From the NCBI RefSeq assembly GCF_000003855.2, contig NW_003101676.1:14645-78644 (forward strand): DNA of 64,000 nt, read 5' to 3'. Positions 47,878 to 60,709 of the stretch are shown here, one piece after another. The position numbers were made by a program, and so were the translations under genes. The first letter of the stretch is position 1. Each line of letters opens with the position of its first letter. The notes beneath the pieces are model-generated. The model was not told where the DNA came from and did no database searches. It saw only the letters and a program-made list of their open reading frames with translations. This DNA comes from Blastomyces gilchristii SLH14081. Its lineage: Eukaryota; Ascomycota; Eurotiomycetes; Onygenales; Ajellomycetaceae.

Positions 47878-49008
47878 CTATTCGCCTGCGCTCTCATCTT
47901 CCGCGCCACTCCCCTCCCCCTCACTATCATCATCACTAACCTCCTCCCCCTCCTCCCTCGCCTTCTCCTTCCTCCTTCGAATCCGCTCCCTCTTCTTCTC
48001 AAGCAACCTCCTCAACTTCTTTGCCGTATTAAACACTCCGCCCGTCCCAGCCCCGCACGCCGCACACGACGGGTTCTTCCGATACCGCTGTAACGCACAT
48101 GCTTCGCAGAAGTAATGCCCGCACTTGGTAACAATCGGCTCCTTATACGGTTTCTTGCAAATCACACACGCGAACGGGATGTTCTCCAGTAGCTCATCCT
48201 CATCCTCATCCTCGTCTTCGCCTCCGCTCGCATTCGCATTAGCAGACCCATCTCCATATCCGGCCTTCGACGCCCGACTCGCAACCGTCCGCCCAACGAC
48301 CTTCTTCCCCTTCGTTCCAATCTCCCAATCCCGATCCAGCTCCCAGCCCGCCTTGTAGTCCTCACGCGCGTGAAGGAACTTACACCCATCCCCGAAGCCG
48401 CAGTACCCCGTCAGCTTGTAATCCTTGCAGACGTCCGGGGAGTAATCGGTAACAGTGATAGTTCTGATATTCGTGGGGGCTTTGATGGGGCCGAACTGCT
48501 TGGTGGGCGCGTAGGGGTTCTTTTGGATGAAGGATTGGTAATTTGCTGTGCCGCGGTATGTGCCGTCCGCATCTAGATTTGACGCAGCGGCGGTAGTAGG
48601 TTTGTTTCTGGTGTTGCCCAGTAGATTCTTTGCGCTCAGCAGTTGCTCGTCACGTTCTTCATCGAACCAGTTTGACTGTTTTGTTGCGTCGTTTGTTTGC
48701 TGAAGTGCGAAGGGGGCGGTGGCGGTGGGTGTGGAGCTGCGATTTGCACCGTCATCACTCACACGAGGGCCGGCTCTCTGACCCTCTGCACCTGTAACCG
48801 CTGATGACGCGGTTACTGTGGCATTCTTTCGTCTGCGCTTGATTCTGCGCCCGCCTTCTTCATCGGAGTCGGAAAAGTCGGAGCCTGAGCTGGAGGCTGG
48901 GGCCGGAGGAGGCGAGGAAGCTTTCTTGCGGAAGCTGGATTTTGCTTTGGCCGATCTTTTCTTAAATGAGATTTGGGGCGCGGGATGTTCTATTTGTGTC
49001 TCGTCCAT
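47878..49008 (-). CDS. cwc24: Pre-mRNA-splicing factor Cwc24 (CCCH and RING zinc fingers)
   Basis: Cwc24/RNF113-type protein (376 residues, one exon), a spliceosome component that acts around the first catalytic step as part of the Cef1/Prp19-associated machinery. It has a Ser-rich, basic N-terminal half with the QSNWFDEERDEQLLSAKNLL segment. A CCCH finger has C194-x8-C203-x5-C209-x3-H213 (VCKDYKLTGYCGFGDGCKFL). A RING finger has C281, C284, C296, H298, C301, C304, C315 and C318 (ACVICKKPYKEPIVTKCGHY). Between them lies an acidic run of GEDEDEDEDE. A long charged C-terminal tail (KKRERIRRRKEKAREE, then acidic) follows. The ATG at 49006-49008 (MDETQIEHP) is the first of the frame. All metal ligands are present. 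Confidence 0.93.
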   Translation of the reverse strand: MDETQIEHPAPQISFKKRSAKAKSSFRKKASSPPPAPASSSGSDFSDSDEEGGRRIKRRRKNATVTASSAVTGAEGQRAGPRVSDDGANRSSTPTATAPFALQQTNDATKQSNWFDEERDEQLLSAKNLLGNTRNKPTTAAASNLDADGTYRGTANYQSFIQKNPYAPTKQFGPIKAPTNIRTITVTDYSPDVCKDYKLTGYCGFGDGCKFLHAREDYKAGWELDRDWEIGTKGKKVVGRTVASRASKAGYGDGSANANASGGEDEDEDEDELLENIPFACVICKKPYKEPIVTKCGHYFCEACALQRYRKNPSCAACGAGTGGVFNTAKKLRRLLEKKRERIRRRKEKAREEGEEVSDDDSEGEGSGAEDESAGE

Positions 49009-49655
49009 GGTGAGTATCTGTGTTGGATTTTATTACTTCGATGAGATGTCATCGAAATGTTTTACACCACCTCCGTCGATCTCTTGTCTTTGCACCTTAA
49101 TAATCTCACAGACATTATTGGGTTCCAAGGTTGGGGCAATGAATCCACGTGATTTCTTGGCGGTATACTCAAACGCTCTGTCCAATAAAAGTGCGAGTAT
49201 GCGCTAAGGTTCTACCCGTGGCGTAAGTTTAAAGGCAATTTTCTTTCAACACAGAAGTATAGTATGGAGTACACAACCTTGTATCGGCATTATTAGTTAA
49301 GCCAACCATGGCATAAGCCAAAGAAGAGTGGGAGCCAGATTTAGATCTGGTCACACCGTTGAGAATCATGGGAGTCGATGAGGACAATACATCCCATAAC
49401 ACATGTACGTACTAGATCCGCCAGGCTTTTCCTCCCAGCCGCCTAGTCACCGTCTTCCACGTCGTTTGTAGTCGCCTCTCTTTCACTTCTTTCAGCTTTC
49501 TGCCAGGCTCCTTTGTGCCCATCTTCTTTCAGCAGTCCATCCATCCCCAGGTTCTGCCTTGTCACCAACTCTGAGTCCTCATCACTACTCACCATCTCTC
49601 TTCATCCTCAGTTCTGCTTGCTATTTAGCTATCAGATGCAGGCTTGCTACTACTC
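49009..49655. other. Intergenic region between divergent genes
   Basis: It is shared by the divergent cwc24 (minus) and DUF7587-like (plus) genes. A pyrimidine-rich tract (49,480-49,620) precedes the plus-strand ATG. No other gene is seen. Confidence 0.5.
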
Positions 49656-50515
49656 ATGGTGGATGAAGCTTCTCTATATCGAGCTCTCGTGTCAAGTTTC
49701 TTATTAAATCCTTCTCTCCAGTCAATCCCAGAGGAAGAGGACAGACACTCATGGCGTTTTAGCACTATCGGTAGCTTCAAAAGTCCACTGCTCAGAACAT
49801 GGGATAGCTGGTCCGGTAGCCAACCGGATCAAACAAAGCGGATGCTATCAAGATCGCCACGCCAAATTCTAGAGACTTTGAGCACTCGAGGAGAATTTTG
49901 GCTATTCACGCCGACTACAATGATTGAACGCCAACTCCTTTTATTTCGTTTACAGCCTCTGCGAGGGAGTTACAAAGAATTGTAGAACATAGGACAGCAA
50001 ACCGGGGTGCTCAGACAATTACTGCCGTTAGCCCAAATATACGAATAGCAGATGGCCTTCCAATCGTCAACATGGATGCTGAAATGCGCTACTATGGGGT
50101 ACCTGACTCCTACCAACAATCCTATCAATATTACAAGGACGAATATCTTTGTTTATGGGAAGTCACAGTGCACGAAATTGTTGGGCATTGGCACTGGGAT
50201 GAGCTCGATGAAACTAGCAGTTGGTACGAGAAGATTATATTGCCTGCGTTTAAAAATCATAACGAGATACACCTTGCGGGTCGAGAGGTTCTTGATATGT
50301 TAGATTTATTGGATGCTTTGGCTGGCAGCTCGACACTGTTTGGAAATGACCGACTTAGTCCATGTGGATCATTATATTCAGGCTGGCACATATCAAGTGA
50401 AGAAGACAATATCTGCTTTGAGGATGAATACGGCCTGTCCGACACGGACGACGAAGCCGAAGAGCCTAATTTAGTGGACGATATGTTTAAAATACTCGAG
50501 GGGGATTGGTTATGA
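49656..50515 (+). pseudogene. DUF7587-like fungal gene disrupted by a 20-bp insertion
   Basis: Two reading frames abut. The first starts at ATG 49656 (MVDEASLYRALVSSF), runs to MLSRSPRQILETLSTRGEFW and stops at 49985. The second, in another frame, carries TASARELQRIVEHRTANR, then YYKDEYLCLWEVTVHEIV, GHWHWDELDE and an acidic C-terminus to TGA 50513-50515. Together they match the layout of DUF7587-type proteins, a fungal family of unknown role, with the TPxPFISxT core at the joint. At 49908-49927 a 20-bp segment begins ACGCCGACT and is followed by the near-identical ACGCCAACT. Leaving it out would join the frames. No GT-AG intron fits. The family name is my best recognition, not certain. Confidence 0.55.
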
Positions 50516-50958
50516 TCATGGCATAAATTACAGGATTCTGTGACTACTATGGTCGTCCGCTTTTCTTCCAGCCTGTCACCCATCTCCAGATACGGGGTGG
50601 GACCCTGCCCTCTTCGATGAATTTGCGAAAACGACCTTTGCAGAACGAAATTAAAATGAAAAGCCCCTTTTTGAAAGAAAAATCCTCAGTAATCTCCTTC
50701 ATCTCCAAATTTCACAACAACTGACATCTTTTCGCGACCCAACCTCTTGCTTCCAAGATTCGCGGTTTGATTTGACTGTTTCCTTGTTGCTCTAATAATT
50801 ACCGTCATTCGCAATAATACCATTCTCCTCCAGCCCACTCAAAAGCTCGAGGATGATATTCTGGCTGAAAAAACTTGATAAGGGCACTCGAAATGCGTGG
50901 AGGCCGTGTTTATTTCAGATAATGTGTGAAGAGGGAAAATAGAACCGGTCTTTGTTGA
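50516..50958. other. Short intergenic stretch
   Basis: No ORF of note. It lies between the DUF7587-like pseudogene and the Cys-rich open frame. Confidence 0.4.
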
Positions 50959-51288
50959 AAAGAGAAGGGAAATTTCAGGGCAGAGTGCTTTCAGTCTAGT
51001 CAAGACCTACTTTCCACAAGCCAGAGACCACATAATAATGGAGGCTATATTTTGATAGTAGAAAATTGCTGTAGATGCCACAGTCTCTTAACACTCAAGA
51101 GAATAGCTTCAGCTAGATCTGCGAGACCACTTGCTGACTTTGTGCACTGGGATCAAGTACACGAGTTTGAGCCATTCGATGTTGAGGAAAGAGGTGATAT
51201 GAAACTCCTGTGTAATAAGTGTGCTCGGTTTTGTCATCTGGCAGCTGAAACTGGCTGGCAAGGGGGAAATGGAGGAAGCATTGCTTAG
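50959..51288 (+). CDS. Uncertain small Cys-rich ORF (possible gene remnant)
   Basis: A frame without stops runs from 50959 to the TAG at 51286-51288, with no usable upstream ATG. It reads ENCCRCHSLLTLKR, DFVHWDQVHEFEPFDVEE, then LLCNKCARFCHLAAETGW. Two CxxC-like pairs (CCRC and CNKC) about 60 residues apart could form a zinc ribbon. Normal GC and codon-like composition favour real coding ancestry. The missing start suggests an unseen upstream exon or a decayed gene. It lies just after another broken gene, so the segment may be an accessory, degenerating region. Confidence 0.3.
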   Translation, partial: KEKGNFRAECFQSSQDLLSTSQRPHNNGGYILIVENCCRCHSLLTLKRIASARSARPLADFVHWDQVHEFEPFDVEERGDMKLLCNKCARFCHLAAETGWQGGNGGSIA

Positions 51289-53648
51289 TAGGGAACGCGG
51301 CTGCGGACTGTATAATTAGCTTAGTGAATGGCCTCTATTACATTACAAATTAGTAACCTATGAATAACTAATGTATGTAGAACAACATATTTTATACAGA
51401 TGTACTAATATGATTTAGAAAAGTACGTTACTTGATGTATTTATCAAATACAAATTGAAGTTGAAATTTTTTCCATTCAACTCAAATGGTGCTATGCTTC
51501 TAAATCTTGATGTTCTTCAATAATCAGTCAGTGTACAGAGTAGACAGTTCTCACTTGTGTATCTGATGAGAGCTTGGGGTCAACACTGATAATGATAAAA
51601 TGCCTCCATGTCCTGTGTTATGTAGTAGAGGTACAGCACAGATCCAAGGTAGTTGACTGATTCCAGAAGCACTGAATGCAATTGGCTAATTGGAATGATT
51701 ATATAGTGTTAGCATACTTCTTGTCTGAAACTGTGAGCTCATCACCAGTCTTTCTTTGGTTTATCACACTGACCCTCTTTGTTGCTGTTGCTGCTGAAGA
51801 AGATCCAAATCAGACCTTACTGAGAAATCATGTTGTCAGTATCTGCAAGATGGAGACTGCAGGGCAGCAGAAACAATTGTGCAATCGCAGAGATTGAAGT
51901 ACTGACTTAGAGGATTCCAGAGAAGAAATTCCTTGAAATAACCGGAAGAAGTTCAATATATGCATTTGAGAATAGCAGACACAGAGAGAGAGTCCCAGGA
52001 TCAATATCCATCTTGAAACGACGATGAGTATTTATAGGCTGTCGATGCACCATTGAAAAACTGTCGCTCTAGGCGGCTCCCCCCAACTGACGCCTAGAGA
52101 CTAGAGGTATTTTCGGATGGACATATCCATTGGCGATTCTTGTTTTCGAAGACAGGAGGAACAGGCAATAATAATAATAATGGTTGCTGGTAGCACTGTT
52201 GATCGACAGACAGTGTGTCAAACTCTGGCTCCGTGCTGATTGATCTGGGGACTTTTTTATCGATAACTCCCAGCCCTCACTCCATGTGAATCGTATTGTT
52301 ACAACTCACAGCGAAATTTTTTAAAAAAATGGTTCATAGTGCTGCTCCTGCTGCTGCTGCTGCTCATGCCGCGATAGTAACTTATTATTTTTTGTAGAGA
52401 TAAATGACGTATTTCTACGGGCGGTAAACATTGTAGGTGCCCTTACGCTGTAATTGCCCCTAATCATAAGAAACGGACGAGATGGAAGCGTAATCAGAAG
52501 AATTAAGTCAAGAGCCAAAAAGTACTAAAAGAAGACTGAAACGTCCCACCGCCCCGGCCAAATAACGCGGAGCTTTTTCGCTGTCTTTTTTCCCCCTTCG
52601 TTTTCTTCTCTTTCTTTTTTTCTTCTGTTCCTCTCCCCATCCCCGCCTGATGAACACGGCCAGCAGGTCGTGGAAAAGAGAATCGCATATCCCAAACAGT
52701 TTTTTTTATATATTTCTTTTTTAAAAGAAGCTGTGTGCGTGGGTGATCAGTCATTCATTTAGTTTCTATTTTGTGTTTGTTGATTTCTTTTTTATTGAAT
52801 TATTCTTGCCCACGGTCACTTATGATATTTATTCATTTTTCTCTTCGTTCTCGTAATCCCTAATGCTCCTCCTCTTCCAATAAGTATCTAGTCCCGTTTG
52901 TCTTCGTACGACGTGTCATTTGGTATTGATATTTTTCTTACAATTTTTCCCTGTTTTTTGTTATTTATTTATTTCCACCTCCATTTTGCCCGCGGGTGTG
53001 AGTGGAGAGAGTTGTCAGCGAGTTTCTGCCCAGTGTTGTACCCACGCCAAAACAAGCAAAACAAACGCGTTACTACATTGCCTAGCCCACCGCCCCGTCA
53101 ACAAATCACCTCGCCCACGCCAACTCAGGACGCCACCATCCGGCCCTCTTCGCAATCCCATCGACGCAGAACGCTGCTCGGTGCATCCGACTGCTCTCCA
53201 CCTTTGTCAGACATCGCAGTCCCAGCGTCAGGAATAGGGTCCTACTTTGGGTACAATACAGGGCTCAGCAGGGTCAGGGGTAACCAACCGCCTATCTCTC
53301 TCGTTTTATCTCCCACCCCTTCTTCAACCCCACGTCAATTGTGCTGCTCTGTGGTCTATCATCGCGGGAGGAGAGCTTGCTTCGTCTCCCACGTAAGCGG
53401 TGATAGCGAGATGTGGTTGCACGTCTAAACGACCAGAGAATCGAAAATCGAAAGCGAACGAAACCACGGGGAAGCAGAGAAGCGACAACTTTGGAACCAT
53501 ATCTATTCATAAAACTGGTTGTAGCGTGGTTTCTCTTTGATTTTAACCTCCGCCATCTGATGAGGGGCCCGTAGGCCACGTTTGCCAACCAACAGTAGCA
53601 ACCTCTGTCACCGTCACCCGTCCGGGTGCAGCAGATCCTCTCTCCTCC
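51289..53648. other. Intergenic region, apsA promoter side
   Basis: The stretch 51,300-52,000 is lower in GC and could hold a decayed LTR or other repeat. A frame at 51676-51897 has a hydrophobic run but no other coding sign. A 9-bp hairpin CTCTAGGCG (52067-52075) / CGCCTAGAG (52091-52099) with a 15-base C-rich loop and a CTG run (52341-52364) follow. The part from 52,900 on is likely promoter and 5' UTR of apsA, with pyrimidine-rich tracts. Confidence 0.45.
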
Positions 53649-56600
53649 ATGGATGACCCGTTCGTCTCCAACTCCGGTTCAACCGGAGTGTTTGCCCAGC
53701 AACAGCAACGCGAATCGCACCGATATTCCTCTTTTGGCTCACAGCTCTTTACGCTCAATGCATCCTCACCGTCACAGGTGAAGCGTGCGCTCGAAGCCCA
53801 TCTGGCAGAGACCGAACGCAGGTTGGAGGATGCTTCGAAACTAGGCACTGCGCTGGTGCAGCAGCAGAGGGAACTTTCGGACAAATTGAAGGAGATTGAA
53901 CATCGGCAGGATGAGGGCGAAATCGGACCAGAGTTGCGGAGGAAGCTGGCGGAGTTAGAGAGGGAATATAATGATATTGGTCGGGAGGCTGCTCGTGCAT
54001 CATTAGGCCCTAAGCCTCGGCTTGTTGCTACTGATGAGGATGGGCAGACCACCCCTTCATTTGATGGTCGGGTAAGTACTTCGTCTACTCTTGGAACTAG
54101 TTGATATTTTCCGCTCATATAAATGTTTTGTTTTTGGTGAGTTTTTGATTTTAATTTATGCATCTTTCGCCATTTTTTGTTATACATATACAGCATCCTG
54201 CCAGCCCCGCCGTACTCTCCAGCCAGGCCACTAGCTCGCCTACAAAGATTACTGTGCCGTCCAGAAGACAGCGGAATCAACAATCCAGTCGAGTCCACGA
54301 CATCGAATTTGCGACGGAGATTAGTACATCTTTGCTCGCCCAAGTCCGCCAATTGCAGGGGCTTCTTGTAGAGCGGGAGGAAACTATAAAGTCCATCAAT
54401 CTAGAGAAGTCCAGGCTTGAACTAGAAGCAGAAGCTTATACACAGCGCCTGCGCGCTCTTGATGATAACGAACAGCGTTACAAGGATGAGAATTGGAGGC
54501 TCGAAACGCAGACACAGGAACTGCTTGCCGCCGCTAAGGAAGCTGCTGTGAGGGAGGAAAAGTTGCGAGCAAGTTTGAATGCCGCCAATGTAGAGAAAAC
54601 CAAAACGCAACGAAAGTTCGATGAGTTGAAGCAAGTCAACGAGAAGCTTATTGAGGATAATACGGCTACACAGAAGAGCTACGATTCTGAGCTTCATATT
54701 CTTCGGAGGAATGTGCATGTTGGAGATACAGAACGGAACTCTCTTCAGCAGAAAGTCGAAGAACTCACTAACCAAAACCAAGAGCTAGCCAAGGCTGTCG
54801 CTGCCAAACTTCGACAGCATGAGGCAGAGGGCGCCAGGGTCGTAGCTCCAGCGGGTAAGGATGATGAATCGGACGGTACCACTCCAGAAAATTCACCCCC
54901 TCCGTCTCCAAATAAGGCTACTCCGCGACATGGACATTTGGAATCTGAGACGCTGAAAAGCTCTCTACACCACGCTCACCGCATGATCCAGAATCTGAAG
55001 AGCAATATCCATCGTGAAAAGACTGAAAAGATTGAACTCAAGCGCATGCTCCAGGAGGCCCGAGATGAGATTGAACAGCGACGTGTGGAGACGGCTGCTC
55101 CGTCCAGCGCCAACAAACGCCAGAAGGGGAGACAAGATGTATTCAAAAAGCCTCCCCGGCCAGAAATGCTTGGTGCCAGGCGCGGCTTTGCCGAAATTGA
55201 AATCGAAGAACCTGATTGGGAGGACCATACCGTTGAAGCAAGTCCCACGAGGAAACCGAAACCGCAAGGCAGATTCAACCCGTTCCCATCATCTGGCCAC
55301 TCTCGCACTCAATCCGCCGATACAAGTGACGCTTACCAAACCGCTAACGAAACGGAGGACGCCTTCGAGACTGCCAATGAGCGGGAAAACGCCACTGAGA
55401 GCGATGCCTTCCAGACCGTTGCTGAAAGCTTGGTTGGAGATACAACTGAAGAGGAGCTGACCGAAACCGAAAGCCGTTCAGGGCCTGCGACAACCGTCAG
55501 GAGTAAGAAGCCTCTGAGGCTAACCACCGCGAGGCCTGGCGATCGAACATCTTTCATGAGCACAGCATCGACATCAGACGACGAATTTGACGACAATGAT
55601 TCGCGTACACCCGTTAGGATGCAACCTCAACGCTACAGACTAAAGATGCAACGTGGTCGCCGTGGGCGAGCTTCTGGAGATGTTGACATGGCACCCGAGA
55701 GTGGCAGCCTGAGCACGAGAAATTCTCCCGCTACTAGTTTCTCGCAAGGACACCCTCCAATCATACCATCTGGACAGAGTCTTTTTGCGGAACTGGAAGA
55801 ACTTAATGGACCGGACAGCGGTAGCGACTTCGGAACGCCTCGTCGTTCAACTACAGTATCTCAGACCTCGACACCAAATATTTCTCGATTCATCGACCAA
55901 CGACGCCCGTCTGAGGTACCTAGCATATACTCTGTAACCAGGGTAATGGTAGATTCTGGAATGATGACAGAACCGTGGGAAGCTGCTCAACCGGCGCACG
56001 ATGTCGTCGTTCCCTCAACGCCCACAGAACCAGAGGCTGTCCACTCCGATTCGATCATCGCTGCTGAGCCACAGGGTCCAGCGGAATTGGTCGACTCTGC
56101 CACACAGTACACCCCGCAAAAAGAATCTGCTATTGGCACCAGTGATCTCCCAATTACTCTGGATACTCCGCCTAAGACAATATGGGATGGACCTATCACC
56201 GAAAAGCACCATCAGAACCAACCTGAGCTGGAAGAACCCCCAGCTTTGGCTAGGCCGGCTCCCTTGGAATTGTGCATCTCGCCGATTGTATCCGAAGCAA
56301 CCGCACCCGTTGCTCCTACTGTTGAAAACGTAGAACAGCGGCCGCAATCCACTCCTAAATTAAATATCTCCGCAATTGCTTATGAGGAAACTCACCCTGT
56401 AGCTGTTCCTGCGAAGGCCACCTTGCCACCCAAACACTTGGAACTTGTGCTTTCGCCGATCCATACTGAGACAACTGAACCATTGCAGCCAACATCGCCA
56501 GAAGTTACTGAGAAGCCAAGCCTGCAGCTTCAGATTTCGTCGATTTTCACGGAAGAAACCGAGCCAGTGGAACCTCAACCAGCGCAAACCCAACCATTGG

Positions 56601-58503
56601 GTGGGGCGGTAGCACAGCCCAGCCTATTCCAAAAGCATGATGTTGACGATGTTGAAGCGTTACCCGAAAGACCCAATACTGCGGTGCATATCAACGGAGT
56701 TACGGAACATTACAATGTCGGTTTCAAATCAGTGGATGTCGGCACTGACCCCATTTGTCCTATTTATCCACCAGCCGACGAGCCTGTGCAACAGATCGAT
56801 ATCAAAGAAAATAAAGATATTCCACCGCCATTTGCCAACAATGCTTTCAGTGAAATTGTCCACAGCTTTGTTGCACCGCAGTCTCCATCACCCGTCCCAC
56901 AGATTCAGGTTGCGACTACTGAGCATGCAGCCCAGACAATACTTACGGCAATCCAGATCGATATGCTTCTTTTGGAGCGCTCCTCTCGTGAACGTGCTCC
57001 TTCTGTGGGAACTGACTCACATGACAAACCATTGCAACATTCTGCCCTCGTCGACAGAGCTCCCGGCTCTCCCTCTACACCCAAGGCGAGGCCTGTACAT
57101 ACAACACTAAAGGATTCGTTCCAGTCTCCCCAAACTATTGTCAAACGCCCTGGAAGTGCTAGCAGCCAACGACGCGGTTCAGTGACGGCCATTCCCCCAT
57201 TGCCCTCTGATCATAAACAAGCTATTGCTGCTGCAACCCAACGGCTATCCTTAGAAGCCCCTGCTCCTAGAACGATGGGACCGCCACTCGCCCCTGCTTC
57301 TGCCTATCGCACGAACGCCCAAACTCGTCCTCGTACTCCGAATGAGCAAGCTTCAAGTCTCAAGGATGGTGTCACGTCCCGTGTTCATACTCGACGCAGT
57401 AGTCAAATATCGCGCCGCTCATCAGCGTCCTCCTTCGCGTCAGAGCTTGATGTACGGTTCAACATTGGTAAATCGGGATACCCTTTCGAGTCTGGTACCG
57501 ATCCCCGTATGATCCAAGCGATTACCCAGACCATGATCGGCGAGTTCCTTTGGAAATACACGCGTAGGACTGGGCGATCTGATGTATCAAGCAGTAATCG
57601 CCATCAACGGTATTTCTGGGTCCACCCGTACACTCGAACTTTGTACTGGAGCGACCAGGACCCGCAGGCAGCAGGGAAATCACAACACAAGGCAAAGAGT
57701 GTCGCAATTGAAGCCGTTCGCGTCGTCAATGATGATAACCCATACCCTCCTGGATTGCACCGCAAAAGTCTGGAGATCGTGACTCCCGGCCGTGTCGTAA
57801 AGTTCACCGCGTCGACAAGCCAAAGGCATGAAACGTGGTATAATGCACTGTCATATCTCCTTTTGAGAACTGCGGGCGAAGAGGCGGCGGCGGAACGTCG
57901 CGATAACTTGAACTCTGACGACATCAACGAATTCAACCCAGAATTTAGATCAACGTCCCGCACGAGTAGATCGCGCATGTCCATTGCCTCCCGAACCAGC
58001 CGGAATGCACGAAGCTACTCAAAACATTATCCAGAGCCTACGCTAACCATTCGACATCCTGCGACACCTGGCCGTGTATCCCCTGCCTTATCCAACGAAG
58101 CGAACTCCGCCGCACGTCACGGTTCTGTATCCCGCCTTAGCACGATGTTTCGAAATTCGGGCGTGCAAGGGACGTTCTCGAGCCGGCGGAGTAGGTATGG
58201 GCACGCTAGGGCGAGTATGGATAGCACCGCCGCTGCGGAGCGGGATAGCGCGGAAGATTTGAGACAGGTTATTGAACAACAGGAGATGGAAGCTGATCGG
58301 TTGGAGAATGTGCGGGCGTGTTGCGATGGTAAATATTTACATTGCTCAGTTTTTTCCCTTCTATCATTAGAAATTTTGAAAAGTCGTGCATGTAGCTAAT
58401 CTTTTCGATTTTCTTCATTTTAGGCAAGCATGATGTTAGCTCCCTATCAAGGACAAGCAGATATAGTTCCAAGGCCAGCCCCAACCCGCACAAGCACGGA
58501 TAG
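53649..58503 (+). CDS. apsA: ApsA/Num1-type cortical anchor (coiled coil plus PH domain)
   Basis: Homologue of Aspergillus nidulans ApsA (anucleate primary sterigmata) and yeast Num1, a cortical protein that anchors dynein for nuclear migration and tethers mitochondria. Three exons: 53649-54071, 54194-58328 and 58424-58503, giving 1,545 residues in frame. An N-terminal coiled coil (about 38-130, SPSQVKRALEAHLAETERRL) continues in exon 2 (about 160-300). A long Ser/Thr/Pro-rich disordered middle contains imperfect repeats of the type LxLxISxIxxEExxPVxP (56,250-56,590). The C-terminal PH domain (about 1,228-1,368) has PRMIQAITQTMIGEFLWKYT, RYFWVHPYTRTLYWSDQDP and ETWYNALSYLLLRT. Such PH domains bind PI(4,5)P2 at the plasma membrane. 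The short last exon adds a Ser/Lys-rich tail ending NPHKHG. It looks intact. Confidence 0.93.
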
Positions 58504-60709
58504 CTCGTTTATATCACCCATCACTCCGACATTAGACCAGTTGGCTTCCTCTCCAGCAAGGATAAAAGCCTGTCCTATCTTCCTACACGCCTGACGAATT
58601 TCCTTGTCGGTATAATACTCTTCATTTCCCCATTTTGGCTGGTGCATAATTTTTCGTTTTCTGTCACCTCGTCCTCCTTTTTCCTTTTCGCGGTATCGGG
58701 TTACAGAAATTTCTGGAGGGGAATCCACGTCTTAACTTTTAAATGGATAGATTTATTTGACATGGGTTCTTTTTGCCTTGTTTTACAATACCACCCAGGA
58801 CACCGACAAAAAGGAATATTGGTATACAAATTGAATCTGTCCCCGCTCCCGCCCCCGTCCCCGGCCCAGCAGGCGCAAACTCTCAGCTCTTATTCGTCGT
58901 GGTTTTCTCTCTGTTTTCCTTTTCCTTTTCCTTTGCTATCTCTTTTTGAACCTAGGCCCCCTTATACTGTTGCATAGGTTCCCGTTTGCTATATCTTTAT
59001 ATAATATCGTCGTTTTTTATCTTCTCCCTGCCCTTCGCTCTCACCACTACCCGGGTATAATCACCCGCGAAACTATTCACTTTTCCTTGATTTTTCCTTT
59101 GTCTATATTACCATGTTCTCGTGCCCGCCCCTATAGCTCTTCTCCTTGTCTTTTCCTCCCGGATCACTAAATAGCTACTACTATTGAAACAATCCAATAA
59201 CGAGTTCCATCGCGCCCTGCCTGTTTTCTGATTTTTATTTTCTCTTTTGTTTATTTTCCTTTATTTTCTAAATATTTTGTTTTCAGGAATGAGATAACTT
59301 CCAACCCCCTTTTTTCCTTTTTTTCCTTCTTGTCCTTTTTGTTCCTAGTGTCACTTTAATGAGAAGCTAATCATATACTGTTTCCCCCCCTTCTTCTTGA
59401 GGGAGGGAGCTGTAAGCCTTTTTTTTTCCCCTTTTTTTGGCTATCATTTTGTGAATTACGTTGGTATTAAGTAATTGGTCGTAAGTTGAATATGAAATGC
59501 TTCTGGAACATGCTCACGTGAATTTGAAGTGATGGAAAAATTTTGGAACGGTTTCAGGGACAAAAAGTTTAACGGCGATAAGAATCCCCGCTTTTTCTTG
59601 GCAGGAATCTGTAGGGAACGGCAAATATGTTGGAAGAACCTTGGATAGCGAGGAAGGAGGAAAACAATTATCCTTTATTTTAGATTGTTATTTTTTGAAG
59701 AGAGAACGGCGCCATACGGCCCCATCCACGTCCACTAAGAATTGGAGCAAGCGGGGCTCCACGCTCTCCAGTTTTTCGACGCGGCGACGGTGTCGATGCT
59801 TGGTGTGCTTGTCGCTGCTTGATTGCGTGGCTGATGGGGTCGATGTTCGGAGTGGGTTACAGGTGGTGAGCCAGTAGGGAGCCAGCCCGCTTGAACTTCT
59901 CGTCTGTGGGCAAATGAGAGCGGGAATGTTGTTCGGTGATGGTTGGTGGTTGGCGTGGTTTGGTTGGCTCTGGATCGTCATGGGTTCGTGGAGCAAACAG
60001 GGGAGAGCGAGCCTTGTATGGAGCACATACATAAGCTTGTTTTGGCGGCGGGTTAAGCGGCCGGGGAGGGAGGAAGAGGAGAGGAGAGGACTGGACTGTC
60101 ATGTCACGCAAGTGGGTTTTCTTTTTCTCTTTCTTATTTTCTTTTATAATATATTTCTTTTTCTTTTTCTTTTCTCCTATTGACTTGTCTTTCGTTTGGT
60201 GTGGTGATAGCGGGAAGGTTTAATATTTAATACTAAATATTTTGGTGAGAGGAGCGCATTTGTTTTAATGGTTAAAAATTTCTGGAGTTATAGACGGATA
60301 GGATATACTTAATGCGCCGAATAGTAAATAGGGTTCGTTGTTGCGCGCGCCCGGGAAGATATTTAGCATCAAATAAATATACCAGCGCTCCCCAACACAA
60401 CTCTACTCTCTTTTGGAAACATTTTTTGCGCTGTCCGTACATCGCATTGTATTCCACCAATGATCAACGCCAGTTTTCAGCTAATTGACCTGGTTCTGGC
60501 GTTCCCGTAGCTTGATTGACATCGTCCTGCCCGAGTAATAAAATAAGGTTATCTCAACCTTCTCGCAGCCATCTCACACCCTCAATCTTTCACTCCCACT
60601 CCCTCTTCTACCTCTCAGTAACATACACAGAAAGTCACCCCACCCTCGTTTGTCAATCGCTTTCAAAAGCCTGAATCTGCCTCTCAAGCATGCATGCCTC
60701 CCATGAGCC
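58504..60709. other. Intergenic region
   Basis: It includes the apsA 3' UTR, pyrimidine-rich tracts (58,880-59,170 and 59,300-59,440) and the promoter side of the DUF3405 gene, with a CT-rich run at 60,560-60,640. Several short frames occur; none has coding features. Confidence 0.5.

Noticed and set aside
49644..49655. Start of the DUF7587-like gene at 49644
   Set aside because: It is a TTG codon; the in-frame ATG is at 49656.
51676..51897. 73-residue plus-strand ORF with a hydrophobic segment
   Set aside because: No homology recognised, no promoter or splice context, and in a lower-GC, possibly repeat-derived patch.
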